Positions 32,154 to 41,831 of a stretch of DNA of 64,000 nucleotides are shown here, piece after piece (the stretch's first letter is position 1; every line of letters begins with the position of its first letter). The DNA comes from Nocardioides sp. CFH 31398 (GTDB taxonomy: Bacteria > Actinomycetota > Actinomycetes > Propionibacteriales > Nocardioidaceae). Below the pieces are notes generated by a model, which saw only the letters and a program-made list of their open reading frames with translations, did no database searches and was not told the DNA's origin. The stretch is from positions 89,113 through 153,112 of the forward strand of contig NZ_JAKUHT010000006.1 in the NCBI RefSeq assembly GCF_022436705.1, in the 5' to 3' direction. A program made the translations under genes and the position numbers.

Positions 32154-32195
32154 CGATCCTACAAAGGCCTCGGCCGTGCCTCAGCGGCGAGGCAG

Positions 32196-32201
32196 TAGGG
32201 T
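32196..32201 (+). promoter_or_regulatory. Predicted -10 box (TAGGGT) of a leaderless transcript
   Basis: TAGGGT, 7 nt, then GTG 32209. It fixes the start of the 2'-5' RNA ligase-like gene. Confidence 0.5.
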
Positions 32202-32208
32202 TCGACAG

Positions 32209-32736
32209 GTGCCCACCATCGGCGTCGCCGTCGCGATCCCGGAGCCCTGGGCGGCTCGCCTGCAGGACTACCGGGCGGCACTCGGGGACGTGACCGCCGG
32301 CTCGATCCCCACCCACATCACGCTCGTCCCGCCCACCGAGCTCTCCGACGACGACCTCGACGCGCTGCACGACCACCTCGAGCAGTCGGCGTCCTTGCTC
32401 GACGCGTTCACGGTGCACCTGCGCGGGACCGGGACCTTCCGTCCGGTGTCGCCCGTGGTCTTCGTGGCGCTGGCGTCGGGCATCTCCGGCTGCGAGGCGC
32501 TGGCGGAGGCCGTCCGGTCGGGACCGCTCGACGTCGCCCTGTCGTTCCCGTACCACCCGCACGTGACGGTGGCCCACCACCTGCCGGACGAGACGCTGGA
32601 CCGGGCGTACGCCGAGCTCGCCGACTTCGAGTGCCGGTTCGACGTCCAGGACTTCCACCTGTACGTCCACGACGAGGCGACCGGCTGGAAGCCCGTGCGG
32701 GGGTTCCCGCTGCGCCGCGTGCCGGTGAGGGCCTGA
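32209..32736 (+). CDS. 2'-5' RNA ligase superfamily (2H phosphoesterase) protein
   Basis: 175 aa from GTG 32209. The two HxT/S motifs that define 2H phosphoesterases are present: THITLVPP near residue 36 and PHVTVAHH near residue 119. The family cleaves cyclic phosphodiesters or ligates RNA ends; the exact substrate here is not predictable. It is followed after one base by the YihY-family gene and is likely co-transcribed with it and the small membrane protein gene. Confidence 0.85.
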   Translation: MPTIGVAVAIPEPWAARLQDYRAALGDVTAGSIPTHITLVPPTELSDDDLDALHDHLEQSASLLDAFTVHLRGTGTFRPVSPVVFVALASGISGCEALAEAVRSGPLDVALSFPYHPHVTVAHHLPDETLDRAYAELADFECRFDVQDFHLYVHDEATGWKPVRGFPLRRVPVRA

Positions 32737-32737
32737 G

Positions 32738-33793
32738 ATGGCCACCGTCGGCGACACCGTCCGGGTCCGCCTCAACGAGACCCGGACCCGTCGGCCCTGG
32801 GTCGACCACCTCATCCGCACGCTGCAGCACTTCGGGCAGGTGCAGGGCACCGCCCACGCCGGCGGCGTCACCTTCTTCGGCTTCCTGTCGGTCTTCCCGC
32901 TGCTGGCGCTGGGGTTCTTCGCGCTGGGTCTCATCGCGAGCACCACAGGGGCCTCGCTGGACCTCGTGCAGACCGTGAACAGCGTGGTGCCGGGTCTCAT
33001 CGGGTCCGGGAACGGTCAGATCCCCCTGTCCACGGTCGAGTCGGCCGCCAACGCAGCGGGCGTCGTCGGTGTCGTGGGCCTGCTGTACGCCGGGCTCAAC
33101 CTGCTGTCGGGCATGCGGACGGCGCTGCTCATCGTCTTCGAGCAGCCCGTCGACGAGCAGCCGAACTTCGTGCTCGGCAAGCTCCGCGACCTCGTCGCGC
33201 TGCTCGCCCTGGGCGCCATCCTCGTCGTGAGCGTCGGCGTCTCCAGCGTGGTGAACCTGCTGTCGAGCTTCCTGCTCGGCCTCGTCGGCCTGGACGACGA
33301 CCTCTCCTGGGCCCTGCGCCTCCTGACCGTCGTCGTCGGCCTGGCGGCGTCCACGGTGCTGTTCTACGCCCTGTTCCGCGTCCTCGGCCGCCCGCTGGCC
33401 CCGAACGGGGCCCTCTGGCGGGGTGCTCTTCTCGGTGCCGTGGGGTTCGAGGTCCTCAAGCAGCTGAGCAGCGTGCTGATCGCGTCCACCCAGAACCAGC
33501 CCGCGTTCGCGGTCTTCGGCGTGGCCCTCGTCCTGCTGGTGTGGATCAACTACTCCGCCCGGCTCGTCCTCATCGCCGCGTCGTGGGTGCACACCAGCAA
33601 CGGCGCCCGCCTGCTGCGCGAGAAGCGGGACGCGGAGGAGCAGGCCCGGAACGCCTCCACCGCCGTGGAGCTGCGCAAGCGGCCGCCGGCGCCGACCTCG
33701 CCCGTCCCGCGCAGCTTCGGGGCGGGGGCCGTCAGCGCCCTGGGCGCCATCTTCCTGCTGCAACGTCGCCGTCGTCGGGAGGACCGGTCATGA
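32738..33793 (+). CDS. YihY/BrkB-family membrane protein
   Basis: 351 aa from ATG 32738. About six hydrophobic helices. The family hallmark GGVTFFGFLSVFPLLALGFFA lies near residue 45, and LVWINYSARLVLIAASWVH, the conserved C-terminal helix, near residue 270. Earlier annotation of the family as ribonuclease BN is wrong; its role is unsettled (membrane transport or envelope integrity). A second paralogue lies at 39233. Its TGA overlaps the next ATG (ATGA). Confidence 0.87.
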   Translation: MATVGDTVRVRLNETRTRRPWVDHLIRTLQHFGQVQGTAHAGGVTFFGFLSVFPLLALGFFALGLIASTTGASLDLVQTVNSVVPGLIGSGNGQIPLSTVESAANAAGVVGVVGLLYAGLNLLSGMRTALLIVFEQPVDEQPNFVLGKLRDLVALLALGAILVVSVGVSSVVNLLSSFLLGLVGLDDDLSWALRLLTVVVGLAASTVLFYALFRVLGRPLAPNGALWRGALLGAVGFEVLKQLSSVLIASTQNQPAFAVFGVALVLLVWINYSARLVLIAASWVHTSNGARLLREKRDAEEQARNASTAVELRKRPPAPTSPVPRSFGAGAVSALGAIFLLQRRRRREDRS

Positions 33794-34038
33794 GGTTCGA
33801 GCGCCACCACGCCGTCCTGCTGCTCGCCGTCGCCGCCTGGACGGTCCTCTCCTTCGGCAACTTCGCCGTCAACCTGTACGACGCCTGGTCGGCCGGCGAG
33901 GACCGCGCCACGTCGTACTGGGTCGCCCACACGATCCTCATCGTCGTGAACATGGTGATCGCCGTCCTGCTCGGGACGCTCGGCTGGCGCGCCTGGCGGG
34001 CGACCTCACGTTCGTCGCGGCCTCGCGTCGACGCCTAG
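33790..34038 (+). CDS. Small two-helix membrane protein
   Basis: 82 aa from ATG 33790, overlapping the YihY stop by 4 bases. Two hydrophobic helices at about residues 8-24 (AVLLLAVAAWTVLSFGN) and 47-65 (AHTILIVVNMVIAVLLG). A basic tail RAWRATSRSSRPRVDA follows. No family recognised in detail; this SCP1.201-like size and position after YihY is all that can be said. The repeat array begins 4 bases after its stop. Confidence 0.72.
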   Translation: MRFERHHAVLLLAVAAWTVLSFGNFAVNLYDAWSAGEDRATSYWVAHTILIVVNMVIAVLLGTLGWRAWRATSRSSRPRVDA

Positions 34039-34041
34039 GAC

Positions 34042-34233
34042 CGTCGAGTCGGCACGTCTGCGCAGCCCGGGGACGTCGAGTCGGCACGTCTGCGCAGCCT
34101 GGAGACGTCGAGTCGGCACGTCTGCGCAGCCCGGGGACGTCGAGTCGGCACGTGTGCGCAGCCTGGGGACGTCGAGTCGGCACGTCTGCGCAGCCTGGGG
34201 ACGTCGAATCGGCACGTCTGCGCAGCCTGGGGT
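34042..34233 (+). repeat. Six direct 32-bp repeats (first half of a bipartite array)
   Basis: Six units begin at 34042, 34074, 34106, 34138, 34170 and 34202, a spacing of exactly 32. Each contains CGAGTCGGCACGTCTGCGCA (single changes in units 5 and 6) followed by a 12-bp GCCYGGRGACGT-like link. The links are nearly identical, so there are no unique spacers and this is not a CRISPR array. It lies in the convergent gap before sdhB. Confidence 0.93.
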
Positions 34234-34253
34234 CTGCGGGCTCCCCTGCGGCG

Positions 34254-34381
34254 TGCGCAGATGTGCCGACTCGAGCCTCGTGTGATGCGCAGATGTGCCG
34301 ACTCGAGGCTTCTGGGGTGCGCAGATATGCCGACTCGAGGCTCGTGGGGTGCGCAGATGTGCCGACTCGACATGACGAAGG
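34254..34381 (-). repeat. Four inverted 32-bp repeats (second half of the array)
   Basis: Four units begin at 34254, 34286, 34318 and 34350, again exactly 32 apart. Their core TGCGCAGATGTGCCGACTCG is the reverse complement of the core in the first half, with T/C and A/G exchanges at one or two sites. The links here (AGGCTYSTGGGG-like) differ from those of the first half. About 20 bp, CTGCGGGCTCCCCTGCGGCG-like, lies between the halves. Confidence 0.92.
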
Positions 34382-34418
34382 GCCGCGACCCGCCGTCGGT
34401 ACGGCGTGTCGCGGCCCT
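34379..34418. terminator. Terminator of the sdhCAB operon
   Basis: Outer 11-bp stem AGGGCCGCGAC (34379-34389) with GTCGCGGCCCT (34408-34418), and inner GCCGT/ACGGC (34392-34396 with 34401-34405). It lies about 58 nt after the sdhB stop, next to the repeat array. The remaining bases to sdhB (34419-34475) hold nothing I recognise. Confidence 0.75.
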
Positions 34419-34475
34419 GGTGCCGTGTTGGTGTCGCGCTGGGTCGTGCTGGGTGGTGCCGGCTGGTGCCCCGGC

Positions 34476-35215
34476 TCAGTGACCGTGGCGGATGGCGGTC
34501 CGCAGGTCCTTGTTGAGCTGGGAGATCACGTCGAGCGGGATCTCCTTGGGGCACGCGGCGGTGCACTCACCGATGTTGGTGCAGCCGCCGAAGCCCTCGG
34601 CGTCGTGCTGCGCGACCATGCTGGCCACGCGGGAGTCGCGCTCCGGCTGACCCTGGGGGAGCTCACCGAGGTGGGTGATCTTCGCGCCGAGGAACAGCGA
34701 GGCCGAGCCGTTGGGGCAGGCGGCGACGCAGGCGCCGCAGCCGATGCAGGTGGCGACGTTGAAGGCGCGGGTGGCCTTCTCCCGCGGCGCGGGCACCGAG
34801 TTGGCCTCGGGCGCCGAGCCGGTGTTCGCCGAGATGTAGCCGCCCGCCTGGATGATCCGGTCGAACGCCGACCGGTCGGTCACGAGGTCCTTGACGACGG
34901 GGAACGCGTCCGCGCGCCAGGGCTCGATCGTGATGGTCTGGCCGTCGGAGAACGAGCGCATGTGCAGCTGGCAGGTCGTGGTGACCTCGGGGCCGTGCGC
35001 CTGGCCGTTGATCATCAGGGCGCAGGAGCCGCAGATGCCCTCGCGGCAGTCGTGGTCGAACGCGACCGGCTCCTCGCCGATCTCGTTGAGCTGCTCGTTC
35101 AGGCTGTCCAGCATCTCGAGGAAGCTCATGTCCTCGGAGATGTCCGCGACCTCGTAGGTCTTCAGGCCACCCTTGTCGCTCGGGTTCTGCTGGCGCCAGA
35201 TCTTGAGGGTCAGGT

Positions 35216-35219
<4 letters not shown>
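34476..35219 (-). CDS. sdhB: Succinate dehydrogenase iron-sulfur subunit
   Basis: 247 aa from GTG 35219. Passes electrons from SdhA flavin to the quinone site. All three cluster motifs are visible: the [2Fe-2S] ligands in [16 protein letters not shown] with the later cysteine in TTTC; the [4Fe-4S] ligands in [12 protein letters not shown] near residue 155; and the third cluster in [15 protein letters not shown] near residue 212. The GTG start overlaps the sdhA stop by 4 bases. The order sdhC-sdhA-sdhB is that of actinobacterial menaquinone-reducing complexes. Confidence 0.96.
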
Positions 35220-37240
<2,021 letters not shown>

Positions 37241-37299
37241 GGTGATCGCTCCCTGGGTGGCGGATCGGGTGGGGCGGGTGGTGCGTCGTACGAGTGTCG

Positions 37300-37995
37300 C
37301 TAGGAGATGACGCCGGCGAGCACGAACACGGGGATCAGCGAGTAGCCACCGGCGATGACCACGGCGAGCAGGTAGCCAGCCAGGTTCGCGTTGCGGCGGG
37401 CGCTCGCGGTGTTCGTCAGACCGAGGGTCTGCGCGGCGCTCCACGTGCCGTGACGCAGGTGCATGGCGAGGGCGGCCATGGCCAGCAGGTAGATCGCGGC
37501 GACCCACCAGATCTGGAAGCTGCCCACGAGGCGCTCGTACGGCGAGTCGGAGTCGCCGCCGGGCGTCACCACGCGCAGCGTGAAGTGGAGGATGTGGAAG
37601 ACGATGAAGAGCAGCAGGGCGGTGCCGCCCCACCGCATCGTCTTGCTCGACCAGGTCGAGTTCACGCGCTTCGTGACCGCGTACTTGGTGGTCCGCGCCT
37701 TGCCGGCCCGCGCCCACAGCGTGTACGCCGCGTAGACGTGCAGGACCAGCGAGACCAGCAGCACGACGCGGATGACCCACAGCAGGCCCGAGTAGGGCAG
37801 CAGGGGCTCACCGATGGTGCGCAGGTGCTCGGCGTAGGCGTCGAACGACTCCTGGCCGCCGAAGGCCTTGAGGTTGCCGTACATGTGGAGGAGCACGTAG
37901 CCGATGAAGACCAGTCCGGTGACGGCCATCAGCAGCTTCAGCGCGATGGTCGACCGCGTCGACCTCGGCTTCTTGGTCACAGTCGCAGTTGCCAC
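37300..37995 (-). CDS. sdhC: Succinate dehydrogenase cytochrome b558 subunit
   Basis: 231 aa from GTG 37995, which is 7 nt after a TACCGT box. Five hydrophobic helices, at about residues 18-37, 70-90, 118-135, 160-180 and 205-225, fit the single-polypeptide di-heme b558 anchor that reduces menaquinone. Candidate heme histidines are in [25 protein letters not shown] and MHLRHGTW. It is the first gene of sdhCAB. A poorly matching iron-box-like sequence lies 64 nt upstream. Confidence 0.93.
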   Translation of the reverse strand: MATATVTKKPRSTRSTIALKLLMAVTGLVFIGYVLLHMYGNLKAFGGQESFDAYAEHLRTIGEPLLPYSGLLWVIRVVLLVSLVLHVYAAYTLWARAGKARTTKYAVTKRVNSTWSSKTMRWGGTALLLFIVFHILHFTLRVVTPGGDSDSPYERLVGSFQIWWVAAIYLLAMAALAMHLRHGTWSAAQTLGLTNTASARRNANLAGYLLAVVIAGGYSLIPVFVLAGVIS

Positions 37996-38002
37996 GGCCC
38001 GT

Positions 38003-38008
38003 ACGGTA
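38003..38008 (-). promoter_or_regulatory. Predicted -10 box (TACCGT) of a leaderless sdhCAB transcript
   Basis: On the minus strand TACCGT is followed by 7 nt and GTG 37995. No Shine-Dalgarno sequence and no clear -35 box. Confidence 0.5.
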
Positions 38009-38058
38009 CCCCCGCGACACGCCGCCTAGACCATCCACGGTCGTGAGGCACCGGTCAC

Positions 38059-38074
38059 TAAGGCGACCCTCACC
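38059..38074. promoter_or_regulatory. Possible DtxR/IdeR-type iron box upstream of sdhC
   Basis: TAAGGCGACCCTCACC matches the central 16 positions of the DtxR/IdeR consensus (TTAGGTTAGGCTAACC) at 10 positions. DtxR-family control of sdh is known in corynebacteria. The match is weak and stands as a hypothesis only. Confidence 0.25.
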
Positions 38075-38090
38075 GGGCCCCGGAAGTCGC

Positions 38091-39164
38091 TCAGGCCGCG
38101 TCGGCGCCGGCGGGCGCGAGCACGGCGGGCAGGTGCACCGCGAGGAGCTCGGCCGTCGCGTCGGCCCAGGTCCGCCGCACGGCGGCCGCACGGGCCCGGG
38201 CACCCATCGCGGCGAGCTCGGGCGAGGCGGCCGCGCGGGCCAGCACACCGAGGGCGCGCGCCATCGAGCCGGGCTCGTCCGGGTCGTAGAGGACGCCGGT
38301 GCGGCCGTCGACGACGACCTCGGCGGCCGCGCCCCGGGCGGGGGCCACGACCGGGACGCCGCTGGCCGCGGCCTCGCGCAGGACGTGCGCGCACGTCTCC
38401 TGCGCCCCGGGGTGGACCAGGACGTCCAGGCTCGCGAGCGCGGTCGCGAGGTCGCCGCCGGTGACGGTCCCAGTCATCTGCGCCTGCGGCATCCGCTGGC
38501 GCAGCCAGTCACGCTGCGGGCCGTCGCCGACCACGACGGGGCGGACGCCGGGGACCCGGGCCACCTCCGGCAGCGCCCGGACGCCGTGGCGGCGGTGCAG
38601 CCCGCCGACGTAGCCGACGACCAGGCGTCGCCCGCCGCGGGAGCGGGCGAGGGACCACCGGTCGTGCAACCAGCGGTCGCGCAGCTGGGGGCCGAACATG
38701 GCCGGGTCGACGCCGGGCAGCCACAGGTGGGACTCGAGGTCGAGGCCCGCCAGGTGGTCCTGGACCCAGGCCGCGCTCACGAGCAGCCGGTCGCTGCGGT
38801 CGGCGACCTTGGCGCGCCACCACGGCAGACCGGCCTCGGGCACCGGGGAGAGCTGCGCCGTCAGGGTCGGGACGCCGGCGCGCCGGGCGTGCTTGAGGGC
38901 CTTGCGGCCGAGCGTGGCGGGGGAGTGGACCGCGACGAGGTCGGGGGAGAAGGCGTCGATCGCGCGCTGGGCCTGGCCCCCGACGCGGTCACGGGTGCGG
39001 ACGCGCTCCACGCGGGCGCCGCGGTAGGTGGCGAGCCCGGGGCCGGGGGCGAGCACCTGGACGGTCTGGCCCTCGTCGACCAGCCGGTCGGCGACCTGGC
39101 GGACGGTCCCGGTCGCGGCGTCGACGGCGGGGTAGAAGGACTCGGTGACCAGCATGACCCGCAT
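38091..39164 (-). CDS. Glycosyltransferase family 4 (PimB/MgtA-like mannosyltransferase)
   Basis: 357 aa from ATG 39164. GT-B fold. The N-terminal acceptor domain opens RVMLVTESFYPAVDAATGTVRQVADRL, typical of phosphatidylinositol- or glucuronosyl-diacylglycerol mannosyltransferases. The C-terminal domain has GYVGGLHRRHGVRAL and the donor-site stretch HPGAQETCAHVLREAAASGVPVVAPARGAAAEVV, with the conserved Glu in the EAAASG loop. It probably acts on the inner face of the membrane in lipid glycosylation using GDP-mannose; acceptor not determined. It stands alone between sdhC and the YihY gene. Confidence 0.85.
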   Translation of the reverse strand: MRVMLVTESFYPAVDAATGTVRQVADRLVDEGQTVQVLAPGPGLATYRGARVERVRTRDRVGGQAQRAIDAFSPDLVAVHSPATLGRKALKHARRAGVPTLTAQLSPVPEAGLPWWRAKVADRSDRLLVSAAWVQDHLAGLDLESHLWLPGVDPAMFGPQLRDRWLHDRWSLARSRGGRRLVVGYVGGLHRRHGVRALPEVARVPGVRPVVVGDGPQRDWLRQRMPQAQMTGTVTGGDLATALASLDVLVHPGAQETCAHVLREAAASGVPVVAPARGAAAEVVVDGRTGVLYDPDEPGSMARALGVLARAAASPELAAMGARARAAAVRRTWADATAELLAVHLPAVLAPAGADAA

Positions 39165-39232
39165 GGCCTCATCCTGCCCGCGGCACGCGACCGGGGTGCG
39201 ACGACAACGCGACCCCCGGGTGAAGTCTCGCC

Positions 39233-40234
39233 TCAGGGGGTGGGGAGGTGACGGCTGCCCACCGGGGCGGCCAGGGTGCCGGTCGGGGGCACGACGCGGA
39301 TCGGCCGCTCGACCACGCCGGACGCGAACGCGCTGACCACCGCGACCGCGACCACCGCGGAGGCGTGGATGAGCAGCCAGGCGATGATCGCGAACGCGAT
39401 GCCGATGACGCCGTACCGCTCGGCGTTGCGCTCCAGCAGCACCGGCATCGCGGTGCCCGCGACCCAGCCGGTGACGACCTGGAGGATGCCCGCGAACACG
39501 GCGCCGCGCCGCAGGACGCCCCACGGGACCTGCCGCTGCAGGAGGATCCACAGCGCCAGCCACCAGAACGCGGTGTAGACGGCCAGCTGCGCGGCGACGG
39601 TCGCCGACACCGCACCGAGCAGGGTGTCGAGCCCGCGCCCCGCCAGCCAGCCCGGCAGCCACGTCGAGGTGGCCAGCATCGCGACGATGATGAGGAGACC
39701 GGCGGTGCCGGAGAGGGCGGGCAGGAAGCCGAGGGTCGGCCGGCGCCAGGCGTGCTCGAACGTGCGGCGCAGCGACCGGTTGAAGGCCGTGAACGAGACG
39801 ACCAGCAGCAGCCCGCTGACCAGGCCGACGCCGGTGGAGGTCCCGTCGGGACCCGGCTGGGCGAACAGGGCCTGGATGGTGGCTGCCACGTCGGCGTCGA
39901 CGTCGTAGCGGTCGATCAGCAGGTCGGAGAACTCGGCGCCCTCCCCCCGGGTCCACAGCGAGTCGAGCACCGAGACGAGCACGATCGTGAACGGCACGAC
40001 GGCGAAGAACGCCTGGCCGGCGAGCAGGAAGACGCGGTCGCGGGTCTCGACGGAGACGAGGACGAAGAACAGCTGGGCGGCGGTCGACCCGTCGGCGACG
40101 CGGGCGTCCAGGCGGGCCCGGCGCTCGGCCTTCCGGGCGGCCCTCGCCTCCCGTCGTACGACGCGGCGCGGGGGCCCGTCGTCCCGCCCGGCAGGCGCGG
40201 GGGACCCGGCCTGCGGGGCGGGGGTCGCGCTCAC
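39233..40234 (-). CDS. Second YihY/BrkB-family membrane protein
   Basis: 333 aa from GTG 40234, overlapping the upstream gene by 4 bases. A 50-residue basic N-terminus (RREARAARKAERRARLDAR) precedes six hydrophobic helices. VFLLAGQAFFAVVPFTIVLVS near residue 70 corresponds to the family motif with F/A changes. It is clearly diverged from the paralogue at 32738. Function is unsettled, as for the family. Confidence 0.8.
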   Translation of the reverse strand: MSATPAPQAGSPAPAGRDDGPPRRVVRREARAARKAERRARLDARVADGSTAAQLFFVLVSVETRDRVFLLAGQAFFAVVPFTIVLVSVLDSLWTRGEGAEFSDLLIDRYDVDADVAATIQALFAQPGPDGTSTGVGLVSGLLLVVSFTAFNRSLRRTFEHAWRRPTLGFLPALSGTAGLLIIVAMLATSTWLPGWLAGRGLDTLLGAVSATVAAQLAVYTAFWWLALWILLQRQVPWGVLRRGAVFAGILQVVTGWVAGTAMPVLLERNAERYGVIGIAFAIIAWLLIHASAVVAVAVVSAFASGVVERPIRVVPPTGTLAAPVGSRHLPTP

Positions 40235-41208
40235 CCGCCGAGGTCGCGCAGCTCGACGGGCACGACGGAGGTCAGCGGGGCGACGAGGTCGACCTGGTCC
40301 TCGCCGACGCTGAGGTCGGACGAGGTCAGCACGAGGCCGCCGCACCCGGGCTCGAGGCGGACGACGTCCCCCAGGTCGGTGCGCAGGACGACGGACGACT
40401 CACCCGGGCCGGGGAACGCGCACCCGTCGGTGCTCGGCCGCGGGGCCCGGCCCCAGGCGGTGGTCAGCGCGTCGAGGGCGTCGCCCTCCAGCGGCACCGC
40501 CGTGGCGTCGGGGCCGTCGCACAGGACGGCCTGCTCCACCTGCTCGCGCTTCGGGTCGACGGGCGCGGTGGCCGGGGTGGTCGCACAGGTCAGGTCGCCG
40601 ATCGCGGTCGACGCGGGCACGTCGTAGCCGCCGTCGGTGCGCTGGACGCCGAGGGCGTCGAGGAAGGCGATGACGACGCCGACCCCGGAGGCGGAGCCCG
40701 ACCCCGTACTCACGTCGTCGCACACGCCGGTGCGGACGTCGGTGGTGTCCCCGCCGCGGGTCTCGACGACCAGCACGGTGGTGGGCGGGTCCTGGGCCCC
40801 CTCGCACAGGTCGGTGTCGGCGGGCGGCAGCTGCTGGACGGCGCGGGTGAAGGCGCCGAGGCCGTCGACGAGCGCGTCCGCGGGGACGCTCGTCGGCTCC
40901 TCGCCGCAGAGCCGGACGGCGACCACGTCGTCCAGGGCCGGCAGCTCGCCGCCCGCCTGCGTCGGGTCGGGGAGCGGGTCCGGGCACGGGGCGGCGGCGT
41001 ACGGCGCGGAGACCGGACCGTCCGAGGACCCGCCGTCGGAGGCGCCGTCCGACGGCTCGTCGCCGCCGCCGGACGTGCTCTGCGCGCCGGAGGGCGCTGC
41101 GTCGTCCCCGCCACCGCCGGTCAGCACGCTGAGGCCGACGGCGATCGCCGAGACGACCAGCACCACCGCCAGCAGGGCGGCGATCGTCTTCGTGCGGGCC
41201 TGGCTCAT
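40231..41208 (-). CDS. Membrane-anchored extracellular protein of unknown function
   Basis: 325 aa from ATG 41208, preceded by GGAGGGA. One N-terminal helix at about residues 8-29 (IAALLAVVLVVSAIAVGLSVL) without a lipobox. A disordered Gly/Ser/Asp linker follows at about 30-68. The outer domain has at least six cysteines in short contexts such as APCPDPLP, VRLCGEEP, TDLCEGAQ, TGVCDDV, LTCATT and VLCDGPD, suggesting disulfides. It is translationally coupled to the YihY gene. No family recognised. Confidence 0.72.
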   Translation of the reverse strand: MSQARTKTIAALLAVVLVVSAIAVGLSVLTGGGGDDAAPSGAQSTSGGGDEPSDGASDGGSSDGPVSAPYAAAPCPDPLPDPTQAGGELPALDDVVAVRLCGEEPTSVPADALVDGLGAFTRAVQQLPPADTDLCEGAQDPPTTVLVVETRGGDTTDVRTGVCDDVSTGSGSASGVGVVIAFLDALGVQRTDGGYDVPASTAIGDLTCATTPATAPVDPKREQVEQAVLCDGPDATAVPLEGDALDALTTAWGRAPRPSTDGCAFPGPGESSVVLRTDLGDVVRLEPGCGGLVLTSSDLSVGEDQVDLVAPLTSVVPVELRDLGG

Positions 41209-41339
41209 CGGGGTCCCTCCCTGGACTGCTGCGGGGTGCTGCGGGCCGCGCTCCGGTCGGCGGAGAGCGTCCATCGTGCCCCAGTGGGACGCGCGAGCCC
41301 GCCCGACGGTTGCCCGGCGCGTCGTCGTGGCACGTCGGC

Positions 41340-41750
41340 TCAGCCGTCGGCGGCCAGCGTGGTGGGCGGGAGGTCGCCGCGCCGGATCCGCTCCGCGACG
41401 TCCCGGATGCGGCCGGTCGAGGCCTTCCAGTCGCCGACCTCCTCCTCCCACACGGGCTGCCAGCCGCGGCGGGCCTCGACCACCCAGTGGTGGCCGAGCA
41501 GCACCCGGCCGAGGACGGCGAAGGGCAGCACCAGCAGCAGGAGGAGCAGCTCGAGGAGCGCGAGGAGGGCGAGGAGCAGGAACGGCACGAGCAGCACGAG
41601 GCACAGCAGGCCGAGGACCATGCTGACGGGGTCGTCACCGAGGCCCGAGGGCATGTCGGGGCCGGTGTCGAGGTCCTTGACCCGGCGGCGCCACGGCACC
41701 CACCGCCGCGTCACGCGCCACGACCGGCCCTGGGGGTCACGCACCTTCAT
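41340..41750 (-). CDS. Small leucine-rich membrane protein of unknown function
   Basis: 136 aa from ATG 41750. The N-terminus is basic (VRDPQGRSWRVTRRWVPWRRR). A very hydrophobic Leu-rich block of about 37 residues, at about 43-80, can form two helices. The C-terminus is soluble (WVVEARRGWQPVWEEEVGDW) with two arginine-rich stretches. It is divergent from mutA. No family recognised. Confidence 0.65.
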   Translation of the reverse strand: MKVRDPQGRSWRVTRRWVPWRRRVKDLDTGPDMPSGLGDDPVSMVLGLLCLVLLVPFLLLALLALLELLLLLLVLPFAVLGRVLLGHHWVVEARRGWQPVWEEEVGDWKASTGRIRDVAERIRRGDLPPTTLAADG

Positions 41751-41819
41751 GGACGCAACGTTCCGCGGCGGGCGGCGCGGGAAACCTCACACTCGGTGGC
41801 CGACGTCACGACCGCTCCC

Positions 41820-41825
41820 TACAGT
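41820..41825 (+). promoter_or_regulatory. Predicted -10 box (TACAGT) of a leaderless mutAB-meaB transcript
   Basis: TACAGT, 6 nt, ATG 41832; no ribosome-binding site. It drives the whole mutA-mutB-meaB run. Confidence 0.55.
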
Positions 41826-41831
41826 GCCCCC

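Noticed and set aside
32738..33793. Ribonuclease BN annotation for the YihY proteins
   Set aside because: The family is polytopic membrane protein without nuclease motifs; the old name comes from a corrected gene assignment in E. coli.
34042..34381. CRISPR array
   Set aside because: The unit is 32 bp in total with a 20-bp core and constant 12-bp links. There are no unique spacers, the orientation flips half way, and no cas genes are present.
38041..38090. Strong iron-box call upstream of sdhC
   Set aside because: Only 10 of 16 positions match the DtxR consensus, and the symmetry is poor; it is kept only as a low-confidence feature.
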